64,000 nucleotides of DNA. Source: Gentiana macrophylla. Taxonomy: Eukaryota > Streptophyta > Magnoliopsida > Gentianales > Gentianaceae. The notes below the pieces were generated by a model. The model was not told where the DNA came from. It did not search any database and saw only the letters and a program-made list of their open reading frames with translations. Made by a program: the position numbers and the translations under genes. The stretch is from the NCBI GenBank assembly GCA_026214975.1, contig CM047810.1, forward strand, positions 90,264,560 through 90,328,559. The letters run 5' to 3'. Of this stretch, positions 51,505 to 63,867 are shown one piece after another; position 1 is the first letter of the stretch; each line of letters opens with the position of its first letter.

Positions 51505-53270
51505 TGTTGGATGTAATATCGCCGGACGGATCTAGATCCGCCCGATTACGCAGCAGAATAACAAGGATCATGATCAATATAAATTAAAACATATAAATAA
51601 ATAGATCTAAACTACAAGAAGGTTAGATCTACTTACCAATCAAAAGATTAGATCCGAAGATTGAGAATCCGAGATCCGAATAGTTGAGATGCCATAGTCT
51701 TCCGATGTGTATCTCCAAGCAACAACCGGTGGATGTTGATCCTTGATGCTTGACCTCCTTGATATGCTACCCGGAAAATCCCGAAGATTTTCCCAACTTG
51801 AAACCTTAAGCTTGACCAAAAATTCAAAGCTTATTTTGTGTGTATATGCGTGTATTATAGTTAATAAAAGGCTTAGGAGAACTCTCTTTATATAGGAGAG
51901 AAATCCTTGTCCTCCAAGGATTTAATAATTAATTAAATAATCAATCATAATAATCCTTTATTAAATATAAGATAAATCTAATATATTCTAAAACTAATTT
52001 AGATATCTAATATCTCCCGATTAATTATTTCACAAATAAATAATTAATCACATGACATGTAATTATCCAAGAAAACTAATTTCTTTCTAATTACAACATG
52101 TATACCACGCCAATCACCCCTAAAATTAGGGTTTCACACGCCACACTCAATTATGGGCCGAGTCCACGAAAAATGTCTTTTCTATGTATTTAATTATTTA
52201 GCCCACTAAATAATTATTCGCACATCAATTAAATAGTCCAACTAGTTAATTATTATTGAGGCCCAACGTCAAGAAACATATGCATGTTAGGAGCCACATC
52301 GGGGACCATGGACCTATAACCAGTAGCTACAATAAATTAAATAAAATTATTCAACGAACAAAACAATTCTTATTCAATCTATTAATTCCGGAATTACGCC
52401 ACCATAAACCCGAAACTGAACTCTATCGATTATAGATATATACTTACACTCTAGTCATTGAGTAAAAGCGTCCATTGATATAATCATTACATACGGATAA
52501 ATCCTCCATAGACTGTTCGTTTTGATTCGGGATATTTCCGTTACCCTTCTCAAAACATCTTATCATTATTTACCATTAACCCCCTAGTGATCAATTAGTT
52601 CATAACTAATATAATATGAACTGGGCCCATCGATCGCTTTCTAGGATTAACAAATAAAGAGGCTAATCATCTACTTCCCGAGAGGAAGGAATGGATTCCA
52701 TATCTATGAAGTCATAGACTACTCACTCATTCCAGAATAGAGCCAACGAGAAGTGTTCAGATCACATGTAACCAAGTGATCCTTAACTAACACATCAAAC
52801 CCTACTTTGAACCAAGCGATGATCGTGATCACCTCGGGATTGAGATTAATCCATATATGATCATCTTGTGATTCGATAAGATTTCTCGATCACGGAATTA
52901 TATCGAGAACTCAAATCAAATCGGTCCAGTCCTATATGATAGACATCATATATAAATGCCCCACTAGGTACCCTATACCGACGGTCCGGATAAGACGGTC
53001 ACACCGTTAAGTGTTCTGGGCGTATTATTGGTATATTGATCATGAGACCCATACTCTGATTAAATTCACCACGGACTAACTAGTTTTAAGCATATCATCA
53101 CTAACTCAATCCTCGTGTGTATGCCATACACTGAGTTATGTGATTACATACCGATATACTTAGGGTTTTCAGCAGTGTATTAATATAAGTATAAATGCAA
53201 ATATTAAGATGAATTATAAATCCTATCGATATCAATTACAGAAATTGTCTTTCGGTCACTACACCTAACA
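51505..53270 (-). repeat. 3' LTR of the LARD
   Basis: This 1766-bp LTR starts TGTTGGATGTAATATC and ends CACCTAACA in plus direction. It has the same gene-free content as 58875-60656, with differences of a few percent and short indels. A GAACTCTCTTTATATAGGAG block near 51880 gives a TATATAAAG on the minus strand, a likely promoter. Confidence 0.92.
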
Positions 53271-56200
53271 ATCTCCCACTTGCACGAAAGGCAAGTGATT
53301 AATTGTTTTAGAGCACACCCCTTATTCACAACATTCTCCCACTTTCTCTAAAAGCAAATGAGACATATCCATCAATTCTGTACCCGCCAAGTGCATCAAA
53401 CCATTTAAATGTCAAAATACACTCCGAGTATGCCGCCGCAGGGTCGGTCAGTGACTCGGTGAGTATGCAACATCTAAATGCCACGCGACTCAGTATACTG
53501 ATCCGTTAGGTTGTCAGCTCAAGACGATCTTTAGGATCGAAACGTCGGCGGTCCATCTAATCAGGTGGTACTCTCCCAATATGCTTTTGACCTATAGTGA
53601 ATATGAAGATCCTCATAAGCAACCTTTCCACTGTTTTCACAATGAAATGGTATCGGCTTACCAGATCTGGAACTACTCCCAGATTTGGAAGGAAATCCTC
53701 AATCTGACTTAAAGTCAGAATCACATGAGTGAACACTGAGCCTGAGATCGACTTAACGATCATCCTTAATCTGACTTAAAGTCAGAATCAATGTAATCAC
53801 TTATATCCAAGTTCGCACCCGAATATATTAGCATATTATTCCTCGTTCTCCAAAGATACTTGAAGACGTACTAAACTTTCTATTTAATGCTTGAATCCGA
53901 GATTCGATTACCATTAACTTGTGATAACTGAATTTCTCTTATCAAAAGAGAGTCTATCCCATTTTCTATTCATCCTCAGGTTTAGAGAAGCATTCCATAA
54001 GAGGTAGGGTAGGACTACTTCGTTGAATGTTGCATACCGATGTGCAAAATCATCTTAACCATTAGGATAGATGTGATTGCGATCCACATATTCTCGTGAA
54101 TTTGACCGAATCAAATCCTTTAGAATGTAGTCCGATTCTTTCATAAAAGAATCTTGGCATGTCGATTTCGACTTGAGATAACACACCCATGTTGTTTCCA
54201 AATTGTTTTGATGTTACCATTCATGAACACTAATGTATATACTACTTTATCAATACTCGACATCCATTTATGAAAAACTTATCAATATTCTGGTCAAGTC
54301 CACATACTTGAAATATGTGACTTTTAAATGACCTAGAGGTTTGCTTTGATCCTTAAAGGATATAAGAATTGGTTCCTGAATAAATTCAGATTCCGTTTGA
54401 TTGGCAAGAAAGTCTCAAGGAGTTACCCCTATTTCCTGCTTTCTAACGAAATCAGGCATTTATTCTTAGCTAAAACCCTTCTGTTCCGAATGAATTTAGA
54501 TTCCGTTTGTTCAGCAAGAAAGTCTTAGGGAATCACCCCTATTTTCTGCTTTCTAACGGAATCAAACAAGACCGAGTGGTGAGAGAGGTCACGGTCTGGT
54601 TAACTCTCTACTTGTTGCAGAATCACCCCTAGACCACTCAGCTTTGTACTGGAAGTTAAACTTACTATTCATTCGACTCTTATCATGTAGAACCAATTAC
54701 TCCCAGTGGGCCTGAGACACTCAGGTGGTTCTACTAGAGTGTGAACAGAACTGGAGTACCAAAACTCCATTCACAGGGTTATGGCTTTTAAACCAACCTC
54801 TATTGATCAGAATCTTATACAGCCCGCAAGGAACCATAGGTTATCAATCACCTCTATAAACTGTAAAGTCTTCAGAAAACCACAATAGGTAATGGTTAAA
54901 CAATACTCCCATTGCGTTCTTGGTGGATCGATATTCTGATGTAGTAGTAATTATCAGTGTTATCACCAACAACCAATGTTGGACGTGGTCTGATCTAATC
55001 AGTTAGTAACTACCTGGAGTAACCGTACTCCAAAGTCCAAGGTTGTTTTTCATAGACCCTTTCACAAGGGTTTTGACAGTATAACCGACAGTATAACCAT
55101 CACTTTCTGATCTTAAGAATCTTATAACCAACCTTTACTCAACGTATAAGATATTGCACGAGCAGTCATCATCTGAACGTGTATGCAAAATTCCAGTCCT
55201 ACCTTCAAGCACTAAGTGCTAAATGCCTATATTGACGGAAGTGGGGTGAACCGAATTCACTCCTTATCCACAAATTTGTAAGAATCTTCTGGGTAGACTT
55301 CTCGGTTTTACATGATAGTGTAAACAGTTATTTCGCAACCAATATCTTAAATGAGTTGAGCAGCGTATTGTAGCACATTAATAACTATATGAGGCAAATT
55401 TATGGTGTTATCCTCGGTGGATAAATTCCTTTGGGAGGCAGGCCGAGCATCACCCCAAGACTATGCTATGGCCTATTACTGAGCATGGAATACTCCATCT
55501 CTGGTGAAATCAGAGATACCTCCAAATATTTCAGATAATCTTACTGGCGTTTCGAGTAGTTGTCTGACGAGATGCCACTACTCAGAAGCTCCTTCTAACT
55601 TGTATCTTTCACAAGACCCCGAAGGTCATTATGAACAAGCTATGTTACTTCTTTAAATCTATTACCCTTTCCCTATTGAAAAGAAGCTTAGTCATTGTTC
55701 CTTTTGAGACAGTGTTCCTTGACTGGGAGATCTGAATCACCCTAAGCCAGTCTTCAGATCTTGTCTTTAGGAAATATGCACTAATTAATAGAGTATGAAG
55801 AAGTGTTTATCAAAATACGGAAACCTTTTGCCTTTAATAGTTTAAGATGTGTTACATATACCTTTTCAGCATTTCTTAGTGGTTCTGACTTTATCAAACA
55901 AAAGTACGAGTCTTGGATTCGTGCTACAAATGTCATATTCACTTTCTATAAGACAAACAAATTATCGAATTGAAAGGGAATCCATTCGTTCCAACGAATC
56001 TGAAAACAGAAAATAAATTTTCTGTGATATTCAAGGATTGAATCCGAAATTCATTTCCTTATATCACTCCCACTATTCTAGCTGAAATAATTGCCCGTTG
56101 TCCACTCTATTTATCTTTTAATGCATAGCTACTTTGTTCATCCAAAGAACTTAGCTTTCGAGGAAATCGTTAAGGATGCATTGGTCAGTGATCCGAAATC

Positions 56201-58874
56201 ACTTTCCTTATCATATGATTTTCTATTTATTAATATTCCGGTTTAGCCTTAAAACTACATAGTTTAGATGACTAACACGTATAGACATTCTTTCCCATTC
56301 TTGACTTTCCTTATTTGGAAACAGTCTTGAACTAGCAGTTCATTTGAGTAGACACTACTCGTGAACTGTGGGATGTCTAATGATAGTGTTACTCGTTTGG
56401 ACTATTTGATTTTTCTAATAAATCAACAAATCATAAGGTTAAAGCTCCCACTAGTTTATCGGTTCCAAATACCGTCTAACTAGCAATACTTTATTTATGA
56501 TTTTTCAGAGATTAGAAAACCACCAGAACTAAGCTCCCACTAGTATATCGGTTCCAAATACCGTCTAACTAGTAATGCTTGTTCATGTTTTTCCAGGAAT
56601 GGAAAAACTCTTGTGCAGTCTCTTACACATTTCTAATGATTCAGAAAAACAACAAATCATAAGAATAAAGCTCTCACTAGTTTATCGGTTCCAAATACCT
56701 TCTAACTAGCAACACTTTATTTTGATTTTCCAATTATTCAATTAGAAATTTCTTGTGTGATTACTCACACAATTAAAATTCACTAATAGAATTTTATATA
56801 GTCCTACATCATCTTTGAACTAAGTGCGTCTCTCGTTCAACACGAGTGACAGCAGTGACATACCTATACTATGTCACTTAAGATTTAAAGGCTCAAGAGG
56901 ATTATCTCTTCCGAAATTTAATTTCATTCTTCGATGAGTTCAACGTTCTTGTTACTTTCCACTTTTAACGAAGTCATTACACTAGCAGTTTAGTAGCCTA
57001 GAGATGATAGTAGTAAATAAAATTGACAGAAAAAATACATACTTACACGACTAGATAAATTTTAGGAATTATAAACTGTAAAAGTCTATCCTACCATTCC
57101 AAGGATTTATCCTCGCATCGCATCACGCTGCTAGAGAGGTCGGTATCAAGACGATGACGGTTAAACCGAGACAATCTCTCTCGATGATTAAACTTTGAGA
57201 ATCAAACATCTCACGGGAATCGTGACATCCCATACTTTAATCGTCGATTACCTTCCTTTTTCACCAAGATATTTCCTAAAATATCTGATGAGTGTGACCT
57301 ACTATATCGACCTTTAAGTACGCCCGAGTATGCCTACGTAGGGCAGGTCAGTGACCCCGCAAGTCCTCAAGATCCTATCCTTTCGGAGACCAAGCCTTGA
57401 ATTTTGATAGCGGTGAACACCATCCGAAGGGGGCCAAAATCAAAGAGGCACGAGGCCACCATTCTCTCACTTTCTTGCATCTACAGTAGAGGCAGTGGGG
57501 TCGGCTGTTGCCTTCCCCGCTCCCACTCAATATTTTGAAAAAGTGGTGGGCTTACTGATCGCGGTTTTGGACATGACAATATTTTAAGAAACAAAAAATC
57601 ATGTACCCGAATGGTGTCGGTAATGTAGGCAAGCCTACCCATCTTATTCGTTGGAACGTATGTGACTGTTGGTCGGATCCGGCTAGGAGAAGCCCCGTTT
57701 AGCCGTAAAGGCTTGTCGGATATGCTAAGTCTTGCCGAACCCCCGTGCAAACGTCACACGTGGAGGGTGAGTCGATCGAGCCGTAGCTCAGTTGAACTTA
57801 CCCAACCATGGTTAGACCATTTCCGAACCCATGTATCATGATTTTCCAATTTCTTAAATTGTCAAACTTTCCCGTAAAAACTACGGAACAAATCCGCAAT
57901 CTCGTTCCGGTTTAAGGTGGGATTCACCGAGAATCCATCACCGAAAACTTAACGATTGACAAAACCCGGTTCTTCAGTTCTTTAATTAGTTTTAAATTAA
58001 TTAATTCCCACAACAATTAATTAAAAAATTAAACTAATTAATCGAGTTGAATACATGCCTAATTAATTATCCAGAATTAAATAGCTACATGTATGCATAT
58101 GGAGTGGAATTCATGATATGATGCATGTCATGGAAATTTTCCGGTTCTATGCATACATCCTAAGCATACATACTAGTGCGGAAAATAAACATCGAGATGG
58201 ATCGTTGGTACCCCGTATCTAACCTATTAAAAAAATAAACAAACCCTAACTAGGGTTTACTATTTTCTAATCTGCCGCTGCTGCGATTTATCGATGATCG
58301 GACATCCAAACGAACTTTGATCATCACGAAACTTTATGGACCTGTTCTTCACTCCTCCTACTTCAATCTGAATGGTTGGATCTTCGTTTCAACGGTCCAA
58401 TCTCTTCCAGAAATTCGACGAACTGCCAGCTGGGGCTGCAGTGCTTTTACGACACAGCAGCAACTTTATTGCAACTATTGGACATTTAGATGGACTCCGA
58501 TCGACACAAAATTTTGAGGGCCTGTTCTTCAAATTTTATTCTACATTCTGACCGGAGGGATTGTCGTTTCAAAGGCTTAATATCTGAGAATAAATAAAAA
58601 ACCGAACAACAACAAAATAGATCTACTTCTAGGAAACTAAAATTACAAAATTTCCTATACTCATATAAACGAATTTATGAGTTTACAATAGATCTAACGA
58701 GTAAAAAATACCAACCCCAATCCATCTCTTCAACCACAACAAATCAAAGCATTCACCATCATGATTTTCGAAAAAAAAAAACGAAAAAAATAATGCAATC
58801 TAAACATGCAATTTCCACTCCTAGATCTATAAATTATATACTTTAATTTATAGATCGGAGGCTCCAATACCACT
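53271..58874 (-). other. LARD internal region
   Basis: It is non-coding but structured. A unit near 54376-54460 (TGAATAAATTCAGATTCCG) recurs at about 54489-54560. A unit ending CTAACTAG that contains TATCGGTTCCAAATACC recurs three times near 56445, 56537 and 56673. A GAGTATGCC...GGTCAGTGAC motif occurs near both ends, at about 53425 and 57327. None was linked to a known protein or RNA. Confidence 0.6.
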
Positions 58875-60656
58875 TGTTGGATGTAATATCACCAGACGAA
58901 TCTAGATCCGCCCGATTACGCAGCGGAATAACAAGGATCACGATCAATATAAATTAAAATATATAAATAAATAGATCTAAACTACAAGAAGGTTAGATCT
59001 ACTTACCAATCAAAAGATTAGATCCGAAGATTGAGAAGCCGAGATCCAAATAGTTGAGATGCCACAGTCTTCCGATGTGTATCTCCAAGCAACAACCGGT
59101 GGATGTTGATCCTTGATGCTTGACCTCCTTGATATGCTACCCGGAAAATCCCGAAGATTTTCCCAACTCGAAACCCTAAGCTTGGCCGAAAATTCCAAGC
59201 TTATTTTGTGTGTATATGCGTGTATTATAGTTAATAAAAGACTTAGGAGAACTCTCTTTATATAGGAGAGAAATCATTGTCCTCCAATGATTTAATAATT
59301 AATTAAATAATCAATCATAATAATCCTTTATTAAATATAAGATAAATCTAATATATTCTAAAACTAATTTAGATATATATAATAGATAATATCTAATATC
59401 TCCCGATTAATTATTTAACAAATAAACAATTAATCACATGACATGTAATTATCCAAGAAAACTAATTTCTTTCTAATTACAATATGTATACCACGCCAAT
59501 CACCCCTAAAATTAGGGTTTCACACGCCACACTCAATTATGGGCCGAGTCCACGAAAAATGTCTTTTCCATGTATTTAATTATTTAGCCCACTAAATAAT
59601 TATTCGCACATCAATTAAATAGTCCAACTACTTAATTATTATTGAGGCCCAACGTCAAGAAACATATGCAAGTTAGGAGCCACATCGGGGACCATGGACC
59701 TATAACCAGTAGCTACAATAAATTAAATAAAATTATTCATCGAACATAACAATTCTTATTCAATCTATTAATTTCGGGATTACGCCACCATAAACCCAGC
59801 CCGAACTCTATCGATTATAGATATATACTTACACTCTAATCATTGAGTAAAAGCGTCCATTGATATAATCATTACATACGGATAAATCCTCCATAGACTG
59901 TTCGTTTTGATTCGGGATATTTCCGTAAACCCTTCTCAAAACATCTTATCCTTATTTACCATTAACCCCCTAGTGATCAATTAGTTCATAACTAATATAA
60001 TATGTGCTGGGCCCATCGATATGTTTCTAGGATTAACAAATAAGGGAACTGTCTGTCTACTTCCCGCAGGAAGGAATGGATTCCATATCTGTGAAGTCAC
60101 AGACTACTCACTCATTCCAGAATAGAGCCAACGAGAAGTGTTCAGATCACATGTAACCAAGTGATCCTTAACTAACACATCAAACCCTACTTTGAACCAA
60201 GCAGTAGACTGTAATCACCTCAGGATTGAGATTAATCCATATATGATCATCTTGTGATTCGATAAGATTTCTCGATCACGGAATTATATCGAGAACTCAA
60301 ATCAAATCGGTCCAGTCCTATATGATAGACATCATATATAAATTCCCCACTAGGTACCCTATACCGACGGTCCGGATTAGATGGTCACACCGTTAAGTGT
60401 TCTGGGCACATTATTGGTATATTGATCATGAGACCCATATTCTGATTAAATTCACCACGGACTGACTAGTTTTAAGCATATCATCACTAACTCAATCCTC
60501 ATGTGTATGCCATACACTGAGTTATGCGATTACATACCGATATACTTAGGGTTTTCAGCAGTGTATTAATATAAGCATAAATGCAAATATTAAGATGAAT
60601 TATATATCTTGTCAATAACAATTACATAAATTGTCTTTCGGGCACTACACCTAACA
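58875..60656 (-). repeat. 5' LTR of the LARD
   Basis: This 1782-bp LTR adjoins the primer-binding site and is the partner of 51505-53270. A TATATAAAGAG promoter-like site lies near 59256 on the minus strand. Confidence 0.92.
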
Positions 60657-61650
60657 ATTTACATATGTTCGCTTCACATAAAACTGAATAAATGCTTGTG
60701 TTGGAAGTTTGCGTTTTGAATTCAAACTTGTGCCTCGCAGGCAACATCTCAACTTTGTATACCAAAAACCTTTTGCATTTAAAAAAAACATTCACATGAA
60801 TGTCTTCATTTTTGGGAATGCACACTAAAGGATCATTTACTGTATGGCTACAACCTTCACTTCTTACCACGTTAACCACAGTTGCGGGTGCATTCAAGGC
60901 GCCAACATTCTCATTTAACACAACGTCCGCAAGTGCATCAAGGCCATCGACATTCTCATTTAACACATCATCCGCACTCGCATTAAGACCATCAACATTC
61001 TCATTTGACATTTCATTAGCCCCATTCATGTTAGTTCTCTGACATGATTCTAAATACACATCTTCACCCAAATTCAACAATAAAGAGTCTTGAAGTAGCT
61101 CGTTCACGTCCATATTGTCACTCCATGCGTTCAAATGAGAATCTTCGACACATGTCTCTATGCTTTCTCTTCTTCCATCCAACATCTCTTTCATCTCATT
61201 CCCACCAACATCAACATAGGTCTCTTCATTAACATCCATTTCAACACATGTTTCTTATTCCGAGATATATACTACTTCACATGTTTCTTGACTTTCGTAA
61301 ACCTTTTCAATATGTGTCGCTTCCACTTCAATGTCGGTATCTTTTTCTTTTTCCTTTTCCTTCAATCATATTAATAAAGCATCTTCTTTTAAATTAAAAA
61401 CAGATAAAAACCGAGTCACAAGCTTATCACATTTAAGCACCATTAGTCTATCTTTACTAATGGAGACCATATATTTCATCTCAAAATCATACAATGTTGT
61501 ATCGATTCCCAACTCATTTTTCACCATGTCATACAATTCTTCATATGTAATGTTTTTTTACACTCAAAATCGTCGTGACTTCTTCAGATTCACATCCTAC
61601 ATACTTCTAAGACCATACACCATCGCCATTTTTTCAACCTCTGCCGGGTA
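60657..61650 (-). pseudogene. MULE 2 transposase, N-terminal part
   Basis: The minus strand has a YEELYDMVKNELGID block near 61540, the PB1-like N-terminal region of plant MuDR transposases, with stops around it. Then the frame 61239-60657 follows. It contains a threefold degenerate repeat (NENVDGLNASADDVL) and ends with DIHVNVFFKCKRFLV...HKFEFKTQTSN and CEANICK. At that point the LARD starts, and the host frame resumes at 51504. Confidence 0.75.
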
Positions 61651-61807
61651 AAATATGAAAATACAAACATTATCATCCATCACGCTTCACCAAGATCCTG
61701 ATTTATTCAATACAATCATTACAATAAAATATACACATACACAAAATCCACAACTTTGGAATGTAGCATTGCATTAACTAAAGGAAAACACATGCCTACT
61801 GTTGTAA

Positions 61808-62245
61808 TTGTTTAAGCTAACAAATTTGGTTATGATTTGCCTAAACCGCATAGTTTAAGCTAATATCACATCATTCAACACCATAACATATCACAATCAC
61901 ATCTTCCTAATCTTCAAAATCATATAAATAACATAATTTAAACTCAAATGACACTACTGCAATTGTTTAAGCTAATTTGCCTAAACCGCATACTTTAAGC
62001 TAATCTCACATCATTCAACATCATAACAAATCACAATCACATCTTCCTAATCTCCAAAATCATATAAATAACATACTTTAAACTCAAACGGCACTACTGC
62101 AATTGTTTAAGCTCAAAAATTTGGTTACAATTTGCCTAACCCGCATACTTAAGCTAATCCCACGTCATTCAACACCATAACAAATCACAATCACATCTTC
62201 CTAATCTTCAAAATCATATAAATAACATAATTTAAACTAAAACGA
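61808..62245. repeat. Tandem repeat, three units of about 145 bp
   Basis: Units start at about 61808, 61958 and 62100 with ATTGTTTAAGCT and contain AACAAATCACAATCACATC and TCCAAAATCATATAAATAAC-like segments. They differ from each other by point changes and small deletions. They lie on the 5' side of the MULE 2 transposase, where subterminal repeats are common. Confidence 0.85.
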
Positions 62246-62794
62246 CAAAATCAAACCCCGTTAAAATGCACAGGGTGGGGTGAATTAATTTACATCCACA
62301 TACCAATAATGAAAGCCAAGAAAGGGTTCTGACGAGGGTGTCAATTCCGCTGGCGTGATTTTCGCCAATTCTCCAACCAGCTCGGCCAATGGTGTTCAGA
62401 GAAGAAGAAGAGAGGGCGTGAGTTTTGCTTTCGTTGAAGAAGAAGACAAGGGGGATAGGGGTGGGCAAATATCGGGCCGGAAAATGGGGAACGAGGGTGG
62501 GATGATAAGGGTATATTTGAGTTTCATATGATGTGGATCGGGTCGAATTAATTATATTTTAGGGTTAGGGTTTCTGATTTGGGGATTTTATTGAGGTTCA
62601 AAACGGGTATGGGTCAGATTAATATAAGTTAGGGTTAGGGTTTCTAATTTGGGATTTTGTTGAGATACAATCAGGGGCAATTTGGGTGTTTCGCACCTTT
62701 TTAACAATCAAAGCTTATAAATGGGAAAATTTGTTGGAAAAGCCTATTCTTGCAAAGATTTTGGTCAAAAGACTCAAATAACTAAATGCCCCTT
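62246..62794. other. Right flank of MULE 2, no recognised gene
   Basis: A segment with AGGGTTAGGGTTTCT is duplicated (about 62562 and 62630). No frame is convincing. The right end of MULE 2 must lie in this stretch or just after it. Confidence 0.45.
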
Positions 62795-62918
62795 AAGTGA
62801 AGTGTATTTAATTTTTTTTTTTATAAAAAAACTCCAATTTTATTTTTAATTTTTCTGGGACACACGATATTTATTAAATGGGGTGTATTCCCTAATAAAA
62901 AGAAGCACTCTTTAATTA

Positions 62919-63572
62919 ATACTTCCCCCGTTCCTAAATATTTTAGGCAGTTGTCAAAGGGGGTGGTTTAAAAGGACAAAAAAAGGGGAAAATATGAATC
63001 AGGACAGTGTAAATATAAATTGGGTGATAATGACAAATCCACTGTTCATAACCCCAAATCCATTTTTTGTTGCAGTGGAACTGACCTCAAATCCAATATT
63101 TCACTATCACAGTGGAATAAGTACTTGTCCTTTTTCCCCGAAAAAATTCCACTGTCCTCTTTACATATTTCTATGTTCAAATTCGTTTTAACAATAAACC
63201 CGTTGTCAAAAAGATGTTTATTAAAAATGTGATTTAATGTTATAACTTTAAGGATGCAATGTTTAAAAAATCTCTATTATACAATTAATGTAGTCTTTCT
63301 TTTACCTCCTTACCAAAATATGTCATCTTAGAAGTTTCACACATATTAAAAAAAGTGGTTGAATGTCATAAATTTGAAATTTCATGTCTAAAATGCCCTT
63401 GACTATCATTAATGCAATATGTATTAAGTAATAAAAAGTAGTTGGATTGATAATAAATTAGGAGTATTATAGAGGAAATGGTAAGACATGTTGCAATGAT
63501 AATGTAAAATTACTTATATTATGGGACAAATCTAAAAGTATATGATTACTTATATTTTGAGACGGAGATAAT
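62919..63572. mobile_element. Stowaway-like MITE, copy 2
   Basis: The ends ATACTTCCCCCGTTCC and GAGACGGAGATAATAT are decayed inverted repeats next to TA. The body matches copy 1 (44065-44467), apart from the nested insertion at 62959-63201. Confidence 0.6.
62959..63201. mobile_element. 243-bp insertion with 9-bp duplication
   Basis: This block interrupts MITE copy 2 and is missing in copy 1. The duplication GTTGTCAAA is at 62950-62958 and 63202-63210. The ends GGGGGTGGTTTAAAA and (reverse) GGGTTTATTGTTAAAAC are imperfectly inverted. It is non-coding. The duplication length suggests a MULE-type MITE. Confidence 0.65.
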
Positions 63573-63867
63573 ATTACATAAGGATAAAGTAGGAAAATGA
63601 GCAATAAATGTTGTTTTGTAGAATATTTTGCATTTAGTAACTGCAAGAGTTATTTTGGATTGGACGGAGTAACTAAATTTAATATAAATTTTATAAAATT
63701 AATTTATACAAACCAAAAAATTTGCATGATAATGAGACAAGTGCCAAATAATGCCCTAAAAAGTAAAAACATCAATCAAATCAAAACAATTTAGGTGGGT
63801 ATTATATTTTTATTTTCATGGCAATAGTTTTTAAACTGAATTGCTTGTTTGCTCAAATTGCAGCAAA

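Larger units (their letters stand above)
51505..60656 (-). mobile_element. LARD-like LTR retrotransposon, non-coding
   Basis: Two long LTRs (51505-53270 and 58875-60656) enclose 5.6 kb. The minus strand has the primer site TGGTATTGGAGCC at 58872-58860 next to the right LTR. A polypurine tract (AAGTGGGAGAT) is next to the left LTR, so the element runs right to left. The flanks are ATTTG (51500-51504) and ATTTA (60657-60661). No frame longer than about 90 codons exists inside and no Gag or Pol motif was seen, which fits a large retrotransposon derivative dependent on other elements. It splits MULE 2. Confidence 0.9.
49860..62700 (-). mobile_element. MuDR-type Mutator-like element (MULE 2), split by a LARD
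   Basis: The C-terminal half of a MuDR transposase is at 49877-51504 and the N-terminal half at 60657-61650, both on the minus strand. They join across the LTR element at the codons I-C-K-W-H-L. Terminal inverted repeats were not identified with confidence, so the outer limits are approximate. The 5' side has a threefold tandem repeat (61808-62245). Confidence 0.75.
62795..63835 (+). repeat. Dispersed repeat, copy 2 (empty MULE 1 site)
   Basis: It begins TTAAGTGAAGTGTATTTAATT, which is the uninterrupted form of the site into which MULE 1 inserted in copy 1. It matches 43971-44730 through to TTTTCATGGCAATAG near 63825. It contains the MITE copy 2 and a further 243-bp insertion. Confidence 0.8.

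Noticed and set aside
57481..57750. 89-codon minus-strand frame in the LARD interior
   Set aside because: No Gag, Pol or other family motif was recognised, and it is isolated in frame-free DNA. Chance is the simplest explanation.
60800..61374. Plus-strand frames over the MULE 2 N-terminal region
   Set aside because: They are antisense to the longer minus-strand frame, which ends in recognisable MuDR-type sequence.
62550..62670. Telomere-like AGGGTTAGGGTTT runs
   Set aside because: There are only two partial units per site inside a duplicated segment. Plant telomeric DNA would be long arrays of TTTAGGG.
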